A stretch of 41,334 nt of DNA, taken from positions 1-41,334 of the forward strand of contig CALYPF010000008.1 of NCBI GenBank assembly GCA_945271245.1, given 5' to 3'. The stretch comes from an uncultured Enterobacteriaceae bacterium (GTDB lineage Bacteria > Pseudomonadota > Gammaproteobacteria > Enterobacterales > Enterobacteriaceae). Of this stretch, positions 1 through 8,691 are shown in pieces (the stretch's first letter is position 1; the number at the start of each line of letters is the position of its first letter). The notes under the pieces are model-generated. The model had not been told where the DNA came from. It saw only the letters and a list, made by a program, of their open reading frames with translations, and searched no databases. The translations under genes were made by a program, and so were the position numbers.

Positions 1-48
1 ATCAGTTTTCAACCGCTGGGGTGGATCAGTTTTGCACCGTTGGTAACA
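1..48. mobile_element. Left-edge insertion sequence end (partial)
   Basis: The first 48 bases are the reverse complement of the last bases of the window (41285-41334). Both junctions leave the element at a TG/CA end, and the segment contains two copies of GGATCAGTTTT-like sequence (the first lacking its GG at the window edge). Repeated subterminal motifs and TG..CA ends suggest the IS21 family (IS408/IS1162-like), but no transposase lies inside the window, so the family is an inference. The element lies just beyond fliA, where fliZ would be expected. Confidence 0.55.
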
Positions 49-396
49 AAAGGCGCGTACGGCGATTAAATCGGCTATTTGCGGATGCGGGAATAGCGTA
101 GGTTTCAATTCGTACTTTATTGATTAAAGCGAAGAGAGAAAGGCGATACGCCAGGCAACAATGCCCGGCCCATACGCTAAAGCAAAGCGATTCATACGGT
201 TTTGCTTCCGCTTTTGAGCAGCGACTATTTTAAACGTAACCGGGTATTGCTGTACCTGTGCGTTATGTCACGATAAATGCATTGTCTTCGTTCGCTGGCG
301 CAGCCTGATATTGCGGCATGCACAAGGGCTTAGCGTATAGTGCTCTCAAACTGAACGTCACGAATAATAAGCGTTCCTGGGCCATGCGCAGCCGGG
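49..396. other. Gene-free stretch downstream of fliA
   Basis: No convincing ORF on either strand. In E. coli and Salmonella fliA is followed by fliZ in the same operon. Here nothing resembling FliZ could be read on the minus strand before the IS end, so fliZ is either lost or lies beyond the IS. Confidence 0.5.
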
Positions 397-1122
397 TCAA
401 TTTAGACTCAGTCGCGCACGCAGTCTGTTTACCGCCTGACTATGAAGCTGGCAAACGCGGGATTCACTGACGTTAATCACTGCGCCAATCTCTTTCAGAT
501 TCAATTCCTGCTGATAGTACAGATTTAGAATAAGCTGCTCGCGCTCCGGGAGTTTCAATATGGCGTCGATTACCCGGTTACGCAGCTCACCGTCCATTAA
601 CTGGGACATTGGGTCCAGCGATCGCTGTTCGTCTTGTTCAAGTTCAGGCGTTTCACCGCGCACTTCAGCCAGCTCTTCCAGTGAGAATAGCTGGCTGGCG
701 TCGCTATCTGCCAGAATCTTGTGGTATTCATCCAAAGAAATACCCATTTCGTCAGCGATTTCCTGTTCGCTGGCACCGGTACCGTTGCGTTGTTCAATTT
801 TTTGAATAGCCGCAGCGACGCTGCGCGCATTGCGGCGCACGCTGCGTGGCACCCAGTCGCTTTCACGCAGTTCATCAAGCATTGCCCAGCGAATGCGCTG
901 TAATACGTGCGTCTTAAAACTGGCACCTGCGGCAGGGTCGAAATTATCGATGGCGTTTAGCAGCCCCATGGCGCCCGCCTGGATAAGATCGTCCAGTTCG
1001 ACGCTCGCCGGCAGGCGTACCCGCAGGCGCAGAGCCTCGCGGCGGATCATCGGCGCGTAACTGGCCCATAGTGCATTCTTATCCGCCGTAGAACCGCTGG
1101 CGGTATAAAGATCCTTGTTCAC
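397..1122 (-). CDS. fliA: Flagellar sigma factor FliA (sigma-28)
   Basis: Alternative sigma factor that directs RNA polymerase to late (class 3) flagellar and chemotaxis promoters; it is held inactive by FlgM until the hook is complete. The 241-residue product is near the E. coli length (239). It shows region 2 (LPASVELDDLIQAG, then RIRWAMLDELRESDWVPRSV) and region 4 near the C terminus (LPEREQLILNLYYQQELNLK, then SESRVCQLHSQA). The chosen start is a GTG at 1122, which matches the known GTG start of E. coli fliA (VNxxLYTA) and has an AGGTGA ribosome site about 7 bases upstream; a further in-frame GTG lies at 1134. It is divergent from fliD and in the same orientation as fliC. Targets in this window are the promoters at 2209, 3067, 6494 and probably 26693. 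Confidence 0.95.
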   Translation of the reverse strand: MNKDLYTASGSTADKNALWASYAPMIRREALRLRVRLPASVELDDLIQAGAMGLLNAIDNFDPAAGASFKTHVLQRIRWAMLDELRESDWVPRSVRRNARSVAAAIQKIEQRNGTGASEQEIADEMGISLDEYHKILADSDASQLFSLEELAEVRGETPELEQDEQRSLDPMSQLMDGELRNRVIDAILKLPEREQLILNLYYQQELNLKEIGAVINVSESRVCQLHSQAVNRLRARLSLN

Positions 1123-1248
1123 AGAGTATGTCACCTGGATACTGACTCAATAATAAATGGACGGTTATTATCCTGGGTTGTGCGGGAAGCAATGATGAGA
1201 AAAAGCGGTAAATGTGAGGCTGTTTATGGCGGAAGCGAACAACAACAA

Positions 1249-1272
1249 AAGACCCCGATTGCTCGGGGTCTT
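1249..1272 (-). terminator. Intrinsic terminator of fliC
   Basis: Inverted repeat AAGACCCC..GGGGTCTT lies 25 bases downstream of the fliC stop. Read on the minus strand it is followed by TTTTGTTGTTG, which fits a Rho-independent terminator separating fliC from fliA. Confidence 0.8.
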
Positions 1273-1296
1273 GATACTACGCGGTAATTTTGAAAA

Positions 1297-2112
1297 TTAA
1301 CGCAGCAGAGACAGTACGTTCTGCGGAACCTGGTTAGCCTGGCTCAGTACAGAGGTACCGGCCTGCTGCAGGATCTGGTTACGACCCATTTCAGAAACTT
1401 CGGTAGAGAAGTCTGCGTCCAGGATACGAGAGCGAGAAGCGCTCAGGTTGTTAGTGGTGTTGTTCAGGTTGCTAACCACAGACTCGAAACGGTTCTGGAT
1501 AGCACCCAGGTAAGAACGGTTGGTATCAACCTGGTCGATAGCTTTAGATACCAGGTCGATAGCAGCAGAAGCGCCAGAAGCGGTGCTTACGTCTACTGAA
1601 CCAACGCCCATACCAGAAGCGCTCATCTGAGTCAGTTTGATTTCGATAGTCTGACCAGTTTTGTCGCCAACCTGAATGCTGATGGTGCCGCTTGCGTTCA
1701 GTACGCTTACGCCGTTGAATTCAGTCTGAGCACAGATACGGTCAATTTCGCTCATACGCTGTTTGATTTCGTCCTGGATAGACGTACGGTCGCTGTCAGA
1801 GTTAGTACCGTTAGCAGCCTGAGTTGCCAGCGTTTTGATGCGCTGCAGGTTGTTAGTGATTTCAGACATCGCACCTTCACTGGTCTGTGCCAGAGAGATA
1901 CCGTCGTTTGCGTTACGTGCAGCCTGAGTCAGGCCGTTGATGCTGGAAGTGAAGCGGTCAGAGATCGCCAGGCCAGCTGCATCGTCTTTGGCGCTGTTGA
2001 TACGCTTACCAGAAGACAGACGCTCCATGGCCGTACCCAGAGCAGACTGTGATTTGTTCAGGTTGTTCTGAGCAACCAGAGACAGATAGTTAGTATTGAT
2101 TACCTGAGCCAT
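1297..2112 (-). CDS. fliC: Flagellin FliC, short form
   Basis: Structural subunit of the flagellar filament, exported through the flagellar type III apparatus with help from FliS. At 271 residues it is almost only the conserved D0/D1 core: the N-terminal coiled-coil region ([20 protein letters not shown] onward) and the C-terminal region ending [11 protein letters not shown]. The variable D2/D3 domains, which make E. coli flagellins about 500 residues long, are absent. Residue 127 is a cysteine (DRICAQT), unusual because enterobacterial flagellins normally contain none. The D1 patch read by TLR5 in Salmonella (LQRVRELAVQ) is [10 protein letters not shown] here. A GGAA ribosome site precedes the ATG. 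Transcription is from the sigma-28 promoter at 2209-2235 and ends at the 1249 hairpin. Confidence 0.95.
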   Translation of the reverse strand: MAQVINTNYLSLVAQNNLNKSQSALGTAMERLSSGKRINSAKDDAAGLAISDRFTSSINGLTQAARNANDGISLAQTSEGAMSEITNNLQRIKTLATQAANGTNSDSDRTSIQDEIKQRMSEIDRICAQTEFNGVSVLNASGTISIQVGDKTGQTIEIKLTQMSASGMGVGSVDVSTASGASAAIDLVSKAIDQVDTNRSYLGAIQNRFESVVSNLNNTTNNLSASRSRILDADFSTEVSEMGRNQILQQAGTSVLSQANQVPQNVLSLLR

Positions 2113-2208
2113 TTTAATTTCCTTACTTATCTAAAAGGGAGTGCCGGAACGCATGTGCCAGCAGAATCGTCGTTTAATAATGCGTAACGCATTCTCTTCG
2201 CAAATTAG

Positions 2209-2235
2209 TTATCGGCGCGTTTTGAGGAAGCTTTA
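2209..2235 (-). promoter_or_regulatory. Sigma-28 promoter of fliC
   Basis: On the minus strand the sequence reads TAAA, 15 bases, GCCGATAA, an exact match to the FliA consensus, about 97 bases upstream of the fliC ATG. Confidence 0.9.
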
Positions 2236-2506
2236 TAATAAAATGAATATTTTTTGTAATTCATTGATTATTAAGTGATTTATTTTTTAAATTGATTTGT
2301 TTTAATCGTTTCAAGGCGGGTTTTTACTATTTCTGTGGATTTTCAATGGCTGGATTTAACAATTCGAGCGGTTAATTAAGCCCATAAAAGAATACGCTGA
2401 AATATATGATTGAGATATTCGTCACAAAATAATTGGGGTGTTCGGGTTACGCCTCAATATTTATGTGCGGGAGACGCATGGAGTGAATAAATAGAAAAGA
2501 TATTTT

Positions 2507-2534
2507 GAGCTGAAGAGCTGAAGAGCTGAAGAGC
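2507..2534. repeat. Tandem repeat GAGCTGAA x3.5
   Basis: Three full copies of GAGCTGAA followed by GAGC, with no mismatches. It abuts the point where transposase similarity stops. Confidence 0.85.
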
Positions 2535-2609
2535 AACGGTGTAGTTCTGTTCAAGGATCAGTTGAGTGGATTTGCGTTTAAATTCTGCGCTGAAATTTCT
2601 TTTTTTCAT
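2530..2609 (-). pseudogene. IS3-family OrfA N-terminal remnant
   Basis: From an ATG at 2609 with an AGGTGTCCC ribosome site, the minus strand encodes [20 protein letters not shown] followed by QNYTVA. This is the typical start of the OrfA transposase subunit of IS3-family elements (IS911/IS51-like: [25 protein letters not shown]). The similarity stops after about 25 residues, where the GAGCTGAA repeat begins, and the helix-turn-helix continuation and OrfB are missing. The reading frame runs on to 2454 without meaningful similarity. It is a dead fragment and too short to name the element. Confidence 0.65.
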
Positions 2610-3066
2610 TGGGACACCTGTATTGTTCTGAGATGCTCTGTTTAGGTGGCCAAATTCAGTAAACCACTTCAAAGAGCTGTCCGTGACGGAGAAAAAAAGC
2701 GTATTGGCCATTATCATAGCCAGCCCTGGTAAAAGAAGAGCATCCGCGGCTGCCTGGCGCTGCAGGCCCGCACATGATAATAGCGTGTGTCCCTTTATGA
2801 ACGGGCACTGCCTGCTCGTAAAAGAAAGTCTTCTTTATAAGGAAGCGTGATTCATACTCTTTATCAGCAACGCGGAAAAACTGTCCGGGAAAGGGGCTAT
2901 CGCGCCTGAGTGTGTATCAACTCCCGGTATCATGCGGCATAAATGATAAAACAGTCTTTCGTTTTCATCCCCCGCTCCGATTTATTTACCTTAACAAAGT
3001 GCCAATCGCCAGATAACCCCACTCAGAGATAGGTTTATTGCGGGAACGGAAAAAAGCCCTTTGCTA

Positions 3067-3093
3067 TAAACTTTTCCTCAATATTGCCGATAG
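3067..3093 (+). promoter_or_regulatory. Sigma-28 promoter of fliDST
   Basis: TAAA, 15 bases, GCCGATAG, one mismatch from the FliA consensus, 48 bases upstream of the fliD ATG. Confidence 0.85.
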
Positions 3094-3140
3094 AGCCGTA
3101 AGAGAAACGCTCAACTACTTTATATAGAGGATTTGATCTT

Positions 3141-4574
3141 ATGAGTTATGTTCCCTCTTTTAGCCAGATGGGGATCGGTTCTGGCATTAATTTTGACGAC
3201 ATGCTTACTAAGTTAAGGCAGGTTGAGAATAACCGTCTGGTGCCTTACACCAACCAGCAAACCTCATGTAAAAACCAGGTATCGGCCTGGGGAGCGATTA
3301 AAAATTCGCTCAACGATTTCCAGAAATCTGTAACCGCGCTGAATGGCTCTGCGTTTAATACTTTTACTGCCAACGATACCAAGGCTTTTTCAGTCACTAC
3401 AAACAGTAATGCGTTTGAAGGGGTACATAAAGTCATCGTTAAAAACCTGGCAACGGCGGGTTCTGGAATAAGCACAGGCGTAGATGACAGAACTGCCCAA
3501 ATGGGCTCCTCTGATGCGAAAATTACCATTACGCAGAAAAATGGTGAGCCGCCGCTGGAAATCGATCTGAAGGCCGATGAGACCTCGCTCGATCAGGTGG
3601 TGAAAAAGATTAACGGCGCCGGCGGTGATGTGACTGCCAGCGTGGTATTTGGCGATGATGGTAAAGCCGCGCTGAAACTGACGTCTAAATCAACCGGTGC
3701 AGACAATAGCATTGACTCTGTCCAGGTGACAGGCAATTCCGATCTTCAATCATTTATGGGCACAGTGAAAACCACTGACGGTGTAGATGCAAAGATAGAC
3801 ATTGACGGTCAGGAAGTTAACAGTGCGTCCAACACCATTAAAAATGTTATCCCTGGGGTAACGCTTACGCTGAAAGCAATGTCTGAAGATCAGACCAACG
3901 GCGAGCAACTGGTACTTAACAAGGACAGCTCGGCGGTTAAAGATGCAATTAAAGACTTTGTCGAAAAGTTCAATGCGCTGAATAGCAAAATTAATACCTC
4001 GCGCTATTCCGATGTAGCCGCCAATGCTACCAGCGGTAGCAAAAAATCCGATGATGACGATAAAAATAAGGTTCCGGACGGCGCGCTGGTTTCTGACAGC
4101 ACTATTCGCGACCTGGCATCGGCGCTTTTAGGAACGGCTGCGGGTTCTGTTACCGGTAACGGTAACCATGACGTTATGTCTCTGTCTGACATCGGTATTT
4201 CCATTGATGCGAAAACCGGTGAAATGAAGATTGATGAAACTAAGCTGGACACCGTTTTAGAAACCAATGGCGACGATGTACAGAAAATGCTCATGGGCGC
4301 GGGCGATAAGCCAGGGCTTGCCGATAGCCTGTTGAAAGATGTGGCTAACAAATACCTTGGCGACAGCGCTAGCGGCACGAAGAGCATTATCGATGACACC
4401 ACCAAAGGGCTGAATGATAAGCTGAAAACGCTGCAAACTCAGATTGACAGAACTAACGATCTGATAGACAGCCAGATGGATGTCTACACTAAGCAGTTCC
4501 AGAACCTTGATAAAATCATGACGCAGATGCAGGGCACCAGTAGCGCGCTGATTGCCGCACTCGGTGGTCAATAA
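3141..4574 (+). CDS. fliD: Flagellar filament cap FliD
   Basis: The filament cap (hook-associated protein 2) sits as a pentamer at the distal tip and folds flagellin subunits into the growing filament. The 477-residue product begins with the FliD signature (YVPSFSQMGIGSGINFDDML) and ends in a coiled-coil segment of the D0 type (LDKIMTQMQGTSSALIAALG). A GAGGATTTGATCTT leader places a ribosome site in front of the ATG. It heads the fliDST operon, driven by the sigma-28 site at 3067, and is divergent from fliC as in E. coli. Residues around 298-310 are rich in Asp and Lys (KKSDDDDKNK), probably a surface loop of the variable central domain. Confidence 0.95.
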   Translation: MSYVPSFSQMGIGSGINFDDMLTKLRQVENNRLVPYTNQQTSCKNQVSAWGAIKNSLNDFQKSVTALNGSAFNTFTANDTKAFSVTTNSNAFEGVHKVIVKNLATAGSGISTGVDDRTAQMGSSDAKITITQKNGEPPLEIDLKADETSLDQVVKKINGAGGDVTASVVFGDDGKAALKLTSKSTGADNSIDSVQVTGNSDLQSFMGTVKTTDGVDAKIDIDGQEVNSASNTIKNVIPGVTLTLKAMSEDQTNGEQLVLNKDSSAVKDAIKDFVEKFNALNSKINTSRYSDVAANATSGSKKSDDDDKNKVPDGALVSDSTIRDLASALLGTAAGSVTGNGNHDVMSLSDIGISIDAKTGEMKIDETKLDTVLETNGDDVQKMLMGAGDKPGLADSLLKDVANKYLGDSASGTKSIIDDTTKGLNDKLKTLQTQIDRTNDLIDSQMDVYTKQFQNLDKIMTQMQGTSSALIAALGGQ

Positions 4575-4582
4575 TTAATAGC

Positions 4583-4605
4583 GGCGCCGCCGGGATGGCG
4601 GCGCC
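4583..4605 (+). other. Strong hairpin between fliD and fliS
   Basis: Perfect 9-bp stem GGCGCCGCC/GGCGGCGCC with a 5-base loop, ending 13 bases before the fliS ATG. No U-run follows, so it is more likely an mRNA stability or translation element than a terminator. Confidence 0.5.
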
Positions 4606-4618
4606 TGAGAGATAATGT

Positions 4619-5002
4619 ATGAATCACAATCAATACGCTAGTAAAGCATATTCCCAAGTGAGCCTGGAAAGCAGCGTGATGGGGGCGAGCCCGCATCAGT
4701 TAATTACCATGCTATTTGAAGGCGCTCACGCATCTCTACTGCGTGCAAAAATCGCCGCCGAAACGGGAAATGTCGCGCTGCGTGGAAAAGAACTTTCCAG
4801 AGCCATTAATATTATTGGTAATGGTTTGCAATCTGTTCTCGACCATGAGCGTGGCGGTACCGTTTCTGCTGAATTGGATCGCTTATACAGTTATATGATT
4901 AAGTCTTTACTTAAAGCCAATTTAGATAATGATATTGCACTTATCGTGCATATTGATCGTGTATTGTTAAATATTACCGATGCCTGGAAACAAATAGGGT
5001 AA
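4619..5002 (+). CDS. fliS: Flagellin chaperone FliS
   Basis: Cytosolic export chaperone that binds the C-terminal D0 region of flagellin, prevents premature polymerisation and delivers it to FlhA. The 127-residue product is of family length. It carries the typical N terminus (YASKAYSQVSLESSVMGASP, then HQLITMLFEGA) and the four-helix core (GKELSRAINIIGNGLQSVLD). It lies in the fliDST operon, 44 bases after fliD and 11 bases before fliT. Confidence 0.93.
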   Translation: MNHNQYASKAYSQVSLESSVMGASPHQLITMLFEGAHASLLRAKIAAETGNVALRGKELSRAINIIGNGLQSVLDHERGGTVSAELDRLYSYMIKSLLKANLDNDIALIVHIDRVLLNITDAWKQIG

Positions 5003-5013
5003 ATAGAATAGAA

Positions 5014-5358
5014 ATGAAAACGAATTACGCGAATGAACAAAAAAATCTGATTCAGCACGCTCTACAGTTAAGCAGTGAGATGGTTGATATGGCTGAAAAG
5101 CAGGAATGGGATATGCTAATCAACCACAACAGCATTTATCTGCCCGTAGTTGAACGTATTGTGAACGACATCGATACATATACGGAGTGTTCTGAGGAAT
5201 ATGTAGCGGATTCGTTGACTTCTCTTTGCCAAAATGAGAAACATGTAATGTCTCTGCTAAATAATCGGCTGGGAGAGTTACGGAAAAGCGTTATTAACCT
5301 TCGGAATAATAAAGAGGGAAATAATGCCTATGCCAATCATTTCATGAAGATTTATTAA
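5014..5358 (+). CDS. fliT: Flagellar chaperone FliT
   Basis: Predicted export chaperone for FliD and, in Salmonella, an anti-activator that binds FlhC and dampens class 2 transcription. The product is 114 residues, close to the E. coli length of about 121, and mostly helical. Similarity is modest, so the call rests partly on position: the third gene of fliDST, 11 bases after fliS. It is directly followed by flhDC, so an anti-FlhDC protein and its target are adjacent here, unlike in E. coli, where the loci are far apart. Confidence 0.82.
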   Translation: MKTNYANEQKNLIQHALQLSSEMVDMAEKQEWDMLINHNSIYLPVVERIVNDIDTYTECSEEYVADSLTSLCQNEKHVMSLLNNRLGELRKSVINLRNNKEGNNAYANHFMKIY

Positions 5359-5627
5359 TGCTGGGAAAGTAACTCTAGGCTATCCGCTGAATTTATCAAA
5401 ATTAGGACTAATTTTTATAAATCCGCAAAATTGAGTATTGACCCCCGATCAGATAATGCTCAATAATGCGGTCATTGGAAACGCTCAGCCCTAATTAGTT
5501 AATGAAAAGCACTCTGTGATCAGACTCATCTGATTAGATTTTCCGTGCGCAGTTAACAGGGATGAGAAATAAAGGAATAAATTAAGGCAAACGGATTTGT
5601 TAATGTTACTTAACAGAGACTGCCGGA
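5359..5627 (+). promoter_or_regulatory. flhDC upstream regulatory region
   Basis: A 269-base AT-rich region separates fliT from flhD and must hold the promoter of the flagellar master operon, unless flhDC is read through from fliDST. TGTGA-N6-TCATC at 5515-5530 resembles one good and one weak half-site for CRP (consensus TGTGA-N6-TCACA). CRP activates flhDC in E. coli. No unambiguous -35/-10 pair was assigned. Confidence 0.45.
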
Positions 5628-5948
5628 ATGATTTATCAAGATGTAACTAAAGCAATCAATAATATTAACCTTTCTTATCTTTTATTGGCACAGAAATTGT
5701 ACGAGAACGACCCCGCTGTCGCAGGCTTCCGCTTAGGTATGGAAGATGAGACTTTGGCTTATATCTCGAAACTAACGCTGCCTCAGCTAATTAAATTAGC
5801 AGAAAGCAATCAAGTCCTGTTTCAGTTCAGACTGGATGATGTCGAGGCACTTCAACGCGTAACTGGCGAATCTCGGGTTGCTGATTTACAGCAAATTCAT
5901 ACGGGTATTCTTTTGTCGACGCAGTTGTTAAATAGTGTTGGTCAATAA
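5628..5948 (+). CDS. flhD: Flagellar master regulator subunit FlhD
   Basis: With FlhC it forms the FlhD4C2 complex that activates class 2 flagellar operons. The 106-residue product shows the family pattern NINLSYLLLAQKLYENDPAV near the N terminus and the conserved C-terminal helix DLQQIHTGILLSTQLLN. The cysteine that forms the FlhD-FlhD disulfide in E. coli (NQLVCHF) is replaced (NQVLFQF), so this dimer lacks that bond. A CCGGA motif precedes the ATG. flhC follows after 30 bases. Confidence 0.94.
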   Translation: MIYQDVTKAINNINLSYLLLAQKLYENDPAVAGFRLGMEDETLAYISKLTLPQLIKLAESNQVLFQFRLDDVEALQRVTGESRVADLQQIHTGILLSTQLLNSVGQ

Positions 5949-5978
5949 CGTCTAATTGGATTAAGAATAAATCAAATT

Positions 5979-6572
5979 ATGGTTGCAGAAAAAAGTGTAT
6001 TACGCGAAGTTAAAGATATTCAACTCGCAGTAGAGTTAATTTCATTAGGTGCCCGTCTACAAATTTTGGAAAATGAAACCAGTTTAAGTAGAGGGCGTTT
6101 GCTAAAACTTTACAAAGAATTACGCGGTGCGCCACCGCCGAAAGGAATGCTCCCCTTTTCAACCGATTGGTTTATGATTTGGGAACATAATATTCATTCT
6201 TCTATTTTTTATAATATTTATCTTTATTTTCGTAAAAATGAAGAAACATCTTCAATTGTCGCTATCGTTAAAGCGTATCGCCTGTATCTTGAGATTTGCG
6301 CTCCGGAAGAAGGCAAGGACCCTGTATTAAGTTTAACTCGGGCCTGGACTTTATTACGTTTTACCAATAGCTCTGTATTACAGCATACGGGATGCACCCA
6401 ATGCCGCGGTAAATTTATTACTTATGCATATCAGCCGGAAAGCGAATTTGTATGCAGTATGTGCCAGCCGCCTTCACGAGCGGTAAAAAAAGATAAATTT
6501 TTCGCGGCTAATGCCGATAACAAATTGGACCTTTCAGGTGTTTATTTGCCATTGCAAATGAAAATGGCCTGA
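5979..6572 (+). CDS. flhC: Flagellar master regulator subunit FlhC
   Basis: DNA-binding partner of FlhD in the FlhD4C2 activator of class 2 flagellar genes. The product is 197 residues, of family length. The four zinc-binding cysteines lie near the C terminus in two CxxC pairs (GCTQCRG and VCSMCQP, around residues 145-168). The N-terminal half contains [20 protein letters not shown], typical of FlhC. The 3' end of the gene contains a sigma-28 promoter (6494-6520) that fires into motA, so the end of its coding sequence also serves as a promoter. Confidence 0.95.
   Translation: MVAEKSVLREVKDIQLAVELISLGARLQILENETSLSRGRLLKLYKELRGAPPPKGMLPFSTDWFMIWEHNIHSSIFYNIYLYFRKNEETSSIVAIVKAYRLYLEICAPEEGKDPVLSLTRAWTLLRFTNSSVLQHTGCTQCRGKFITYAYQPESEFVCSMCQPPSRAVKKDKFFAANADNKLDLSGVYLPLQMKMA
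6494..6520 (+). promoter_or_regulatory. Sigma-28 promoter of motAB-cheAW, inside flhC
   Basis: TAAA (6494-6497), 15 bases, GCCGATAA (6513-6520): an exact match to the FliA consensus on the sense strand within the last 80 bases of flhC, about 115 bases upstream of motA. It fits the class 3 expression known for the motA operon. Confidence 0.85.
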
Positions 6573-6635
6573 TATTCTATCTTTTTGTTAAGCAGGTGCT
6601 TTCCTTTTTTGGTTAAAGCGATTTAAGGATATGAC

Positions 6636-7526
6636 GTGTTAGTTATACTGGGATATGCCATTGTTATCGCCACGGTATTTGGTGGCTTCGTGATTTCCGG
6701 CGGAAGTTTAGGGGCATTATATCAGCCTACCGAACTGCTTATTATCGGCGGCGCGGGAGTTGGCGCCTTTTTCGTTGGCAATAATGGAAAAGCGGCGCGG
6801 GCGACAATGAAAGCGCTGCCGCGTTTATTTCGCGGTTCCAGTTACAACAAAGCGCTATATATGGACCTGATGGCCCTCATGTTCCGCCTTCTTTCCAAAG
6901 GCCGCCAACAGGGGCAAATGTCGCTGGAACGTGATATTGAAGAACCCGCAAGCAGCGCAATCTTCAGCGATTATCCGCGTTTAATGGCGGATAAAATGCT
7001 GATGGATTTTATCGTCGACTATATGCGCCTTATTTTAAGCGGCAATTTAAATCCGCATGAAATGGAAGCGCTAATGGATGAAGAGATTGAGACCTGCGAG
7101 CAGGAAAATGAAGTCCCTGCCGGCAGCTTAAACCAGCTTGGCGATGCATTTCCCGCTTTTGGTATCGTTGCCGCCGTTATGGGCGTTGTCAACGCGCTGG
7201 CTGCTGCCGATCGTCCGGCTGCCGAATTGGGTGAACTCATTGCTCACGCCATGGTGGGTACCTTCCTTGGCATTTTATTAGCCTATGGCTTTATTCTGCC
7301 GCTGGCGTCTTTACTGCGCCAAAAAAGCTGTGAAAGCATCAAAATGATGCAGTGCATCAAAATTACCCTGCTTTCCAGTATGCACGGATATGCGCCGCAA
7401 ATATCGGTTGAGTTCGGGCGTAAAACGCTGTACTCCACCGAACGTCCATCATTTATCGAACTGGAAGAACACGTTCGTAACGCTAAGCGTTCTGATGGCA
7501 ATTCAGCTGAGGCTGGTCAGGCATGA
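6636..7526 (+). CDS. motA: Flagellar motor stator protein MotA
   Basis: Inner-membrane stator subunit; MotA5B2 units conduct protons and push on FliG to drive rotation. The 296-residue product has four hydrophobic segments: two near the N terminus ([17 protein letters not shown] and [11 protein letters not shown]) and two near residues 170-225 ([20 protein letters not shown] and [20 protein letters not shown]). The conserved loop prolines and the [20 protein letters not shown] block are intact. It starts at GTG (6636) with an AAGGAT ribosome site, as does E. coli motA. The stop overlaps the motB start. Confidence 0.96.
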   Translation: MLVILGYAIVIATVFGGFVISGGSLGALYQPTELLIIGGAGVGAFFVGNNGKAARATMKALPRLFRGSSYNKALYMDLMALMFRLLSKGRQQGQMSLERDIEEPASSAIFSDYPRLMADKMLMDFIVDYMRLILSGNLNPHEMEALMDEEIETCEQENEVPAGSLNQLGDAFPAFGIVAAVMGVVNALAAADRPAAELGELIAHAMVGTFLGILLAYGFILPLASLLRQKSCESIKMMQCIKITLLSSMHGYAPQISVEFGRKTLYSTERPSFIELEEHVRNAKRSDGNSAEAGQA

Positions 7527-8680
7527 AAAAGCCTCATGTAATCATTATTAAAAAAAAACGGAAGTCGCATGGTCATGGGCACCATGGCGGCTCTTGGAAA
7601 ATCGCTTACGCCGACTTTATGACGGCGATGATGGCATTCTTTCTGGTGATGTGGTTGCTATCGACAACCACAACCACCGATCGTATGCAGATAGCGGAAT
7701 ATTTCCGCATGCCGCTCAAAGTCGCGCTGGCGAAAGGCGATAAATCCAGCCTTAGCAGCAGCGTTATTCCCGGCGGCGGCGACGATTTTATGAAGCAGGA
7801 CGGCGAGCAATTCAAAAAGCCGCAGCAGCTGGATGACAGTGATAAACGTCATCGTAAAGAGATGAATGCGCTGCGTCGGCTTCGTGAACGCCTCGATCAG
7901 CTCATCAAAAACGATCCGCGTTTGAAACAGCTGGCGCCTAACTTACGCATTACATTATTGGACGACGGGCTGCGAATTCTGATTATCGATAGCCAAAGAC
8001 GTCCGATGTTCCAGCTTGGCAGCGCGAAGGTTGAGCCTTACATGCGCGATATTCTGCGAGCGCTGGCACCCATTCTAAATGACATCCCCAATCGGTTGAG
8101 TATTTCAGGCCATACCGATGACCTTCCGTTTGCTTCCGGCCTGGCTGGCTACAGCAACTGGGAACTGTCAACCGATCGTGCGAACGCCTCGCGCCGCGAA
8201 CTGATTCAGGGCGGGTTAGGCCCGGAAAAAGTGCTGCGTATCGTCGGTATGGCGGACACGATGAACCTGAAAAACACCCAGGGCGATATCGCGGAAAACC
8301 GGCGTATCACGCTGCTTATCCTGACGCACGATAAAGAAGAAAGCATCCTGAAAGAAAATGTGGATGGCGACGAAGTTACCATCGACGGATCGACACAATC
8401 ATTACAAAAAAGCCTGAGTCCTGAGGCGGCTACCGCACAAGATGCGGCAGCTAAAACTCAGCCTCCGGCGCCCGTGAGTGTGAAGGCCCCGGCTCCGGCC
8501 GCTCAGGCAAAAACCGCGGAGCCGGTTAAGCCGTCTGCGGAAACCCCGAAACTTTCTCCGGCAGCCCCAACGCCCGCCGGAGAACCGAAGGCGCCAGATG
8601 TCAGCGCGCCTTCTGAAAAACAAAATGCCGGAGCGCCTGCGAAGCAGACGAACGCGGCGCCCCCGAGCAGGCAGGATTAA
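7523..8680 (+). CDS. motB: Flagellar motor stator protein MotB, with long C-terminal tail
   Basis: The stator subunit that anchors MotA to peptidoglycan. One N-terminal membrane helix contains the proton-accepting aspartate ([19 protein letters not shown]), and an OmpA-like peptidoglycan-binding domain follows ([11 protein letters not shown], then [13 protein letters not shown]). At 385 residues it is about 77 longer than E. coli MotB (308). The excess is an Ala/Pro/Lys-rich, low-complexity tail of about 100 residues after the OmpA-like domain. The start overlaps the motA stop (ATGA). Confidence 0.96.
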   Translation: MKKPHVIIIKKKRKSHGHGHHGGSWKIAYADFMTAMMAFFLVMWLLSTTTTTDRMQIAEYFRMPLKVALAKGDKSSLSSSVIPGGGDDFMKQDGEQFKKPQQLDDSDKRHRKEMNALRRLRERLDQLIKNDPRLKQLAPNLRITLLDDGLRILIIDSQRRPMFQLGSAKVEPYMRDILRALAPILNDIPNRLSISGHTDDLPFASGLAGYSNWELSTDRANASRRELIQGGLGPEKVLRIVGMADTMNLKNTQGDIAENRRITLLILTHDKEESILKENVDGDEVTIDGSTQSLQKSLSPEAATAQDAAAKTQPPAPVSVKAPAPAAQAKTAEPVKPSAETPKLSPAAPTPAGEPKAPDVSAPSEKQNAGAPAKQTNAAPPSRQD

Positions 8681-8691
8681 GGTGCGCGGAA

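Larger units (their letters stand above)
2236..3066. other. fliC-fliD intergenic region, without an intact gene
   Basis: AT-rich near fliC. The only recognisable coding trace is a short IS3-type transposase fragment at 2530-2609 next to an 8-bp tandem repeat. The spacing between the divergent fliC and fliD promoters is several hundred bases larger than in E. coli, consistent with an inserted and decayed mobile element. Confidence 0.5.

Noticed and set aside
49-396. Remnant of fliZ after fliA.
   Set aside because: Minus-strand frames were read, but no FliZ-like stretch could be recognised.
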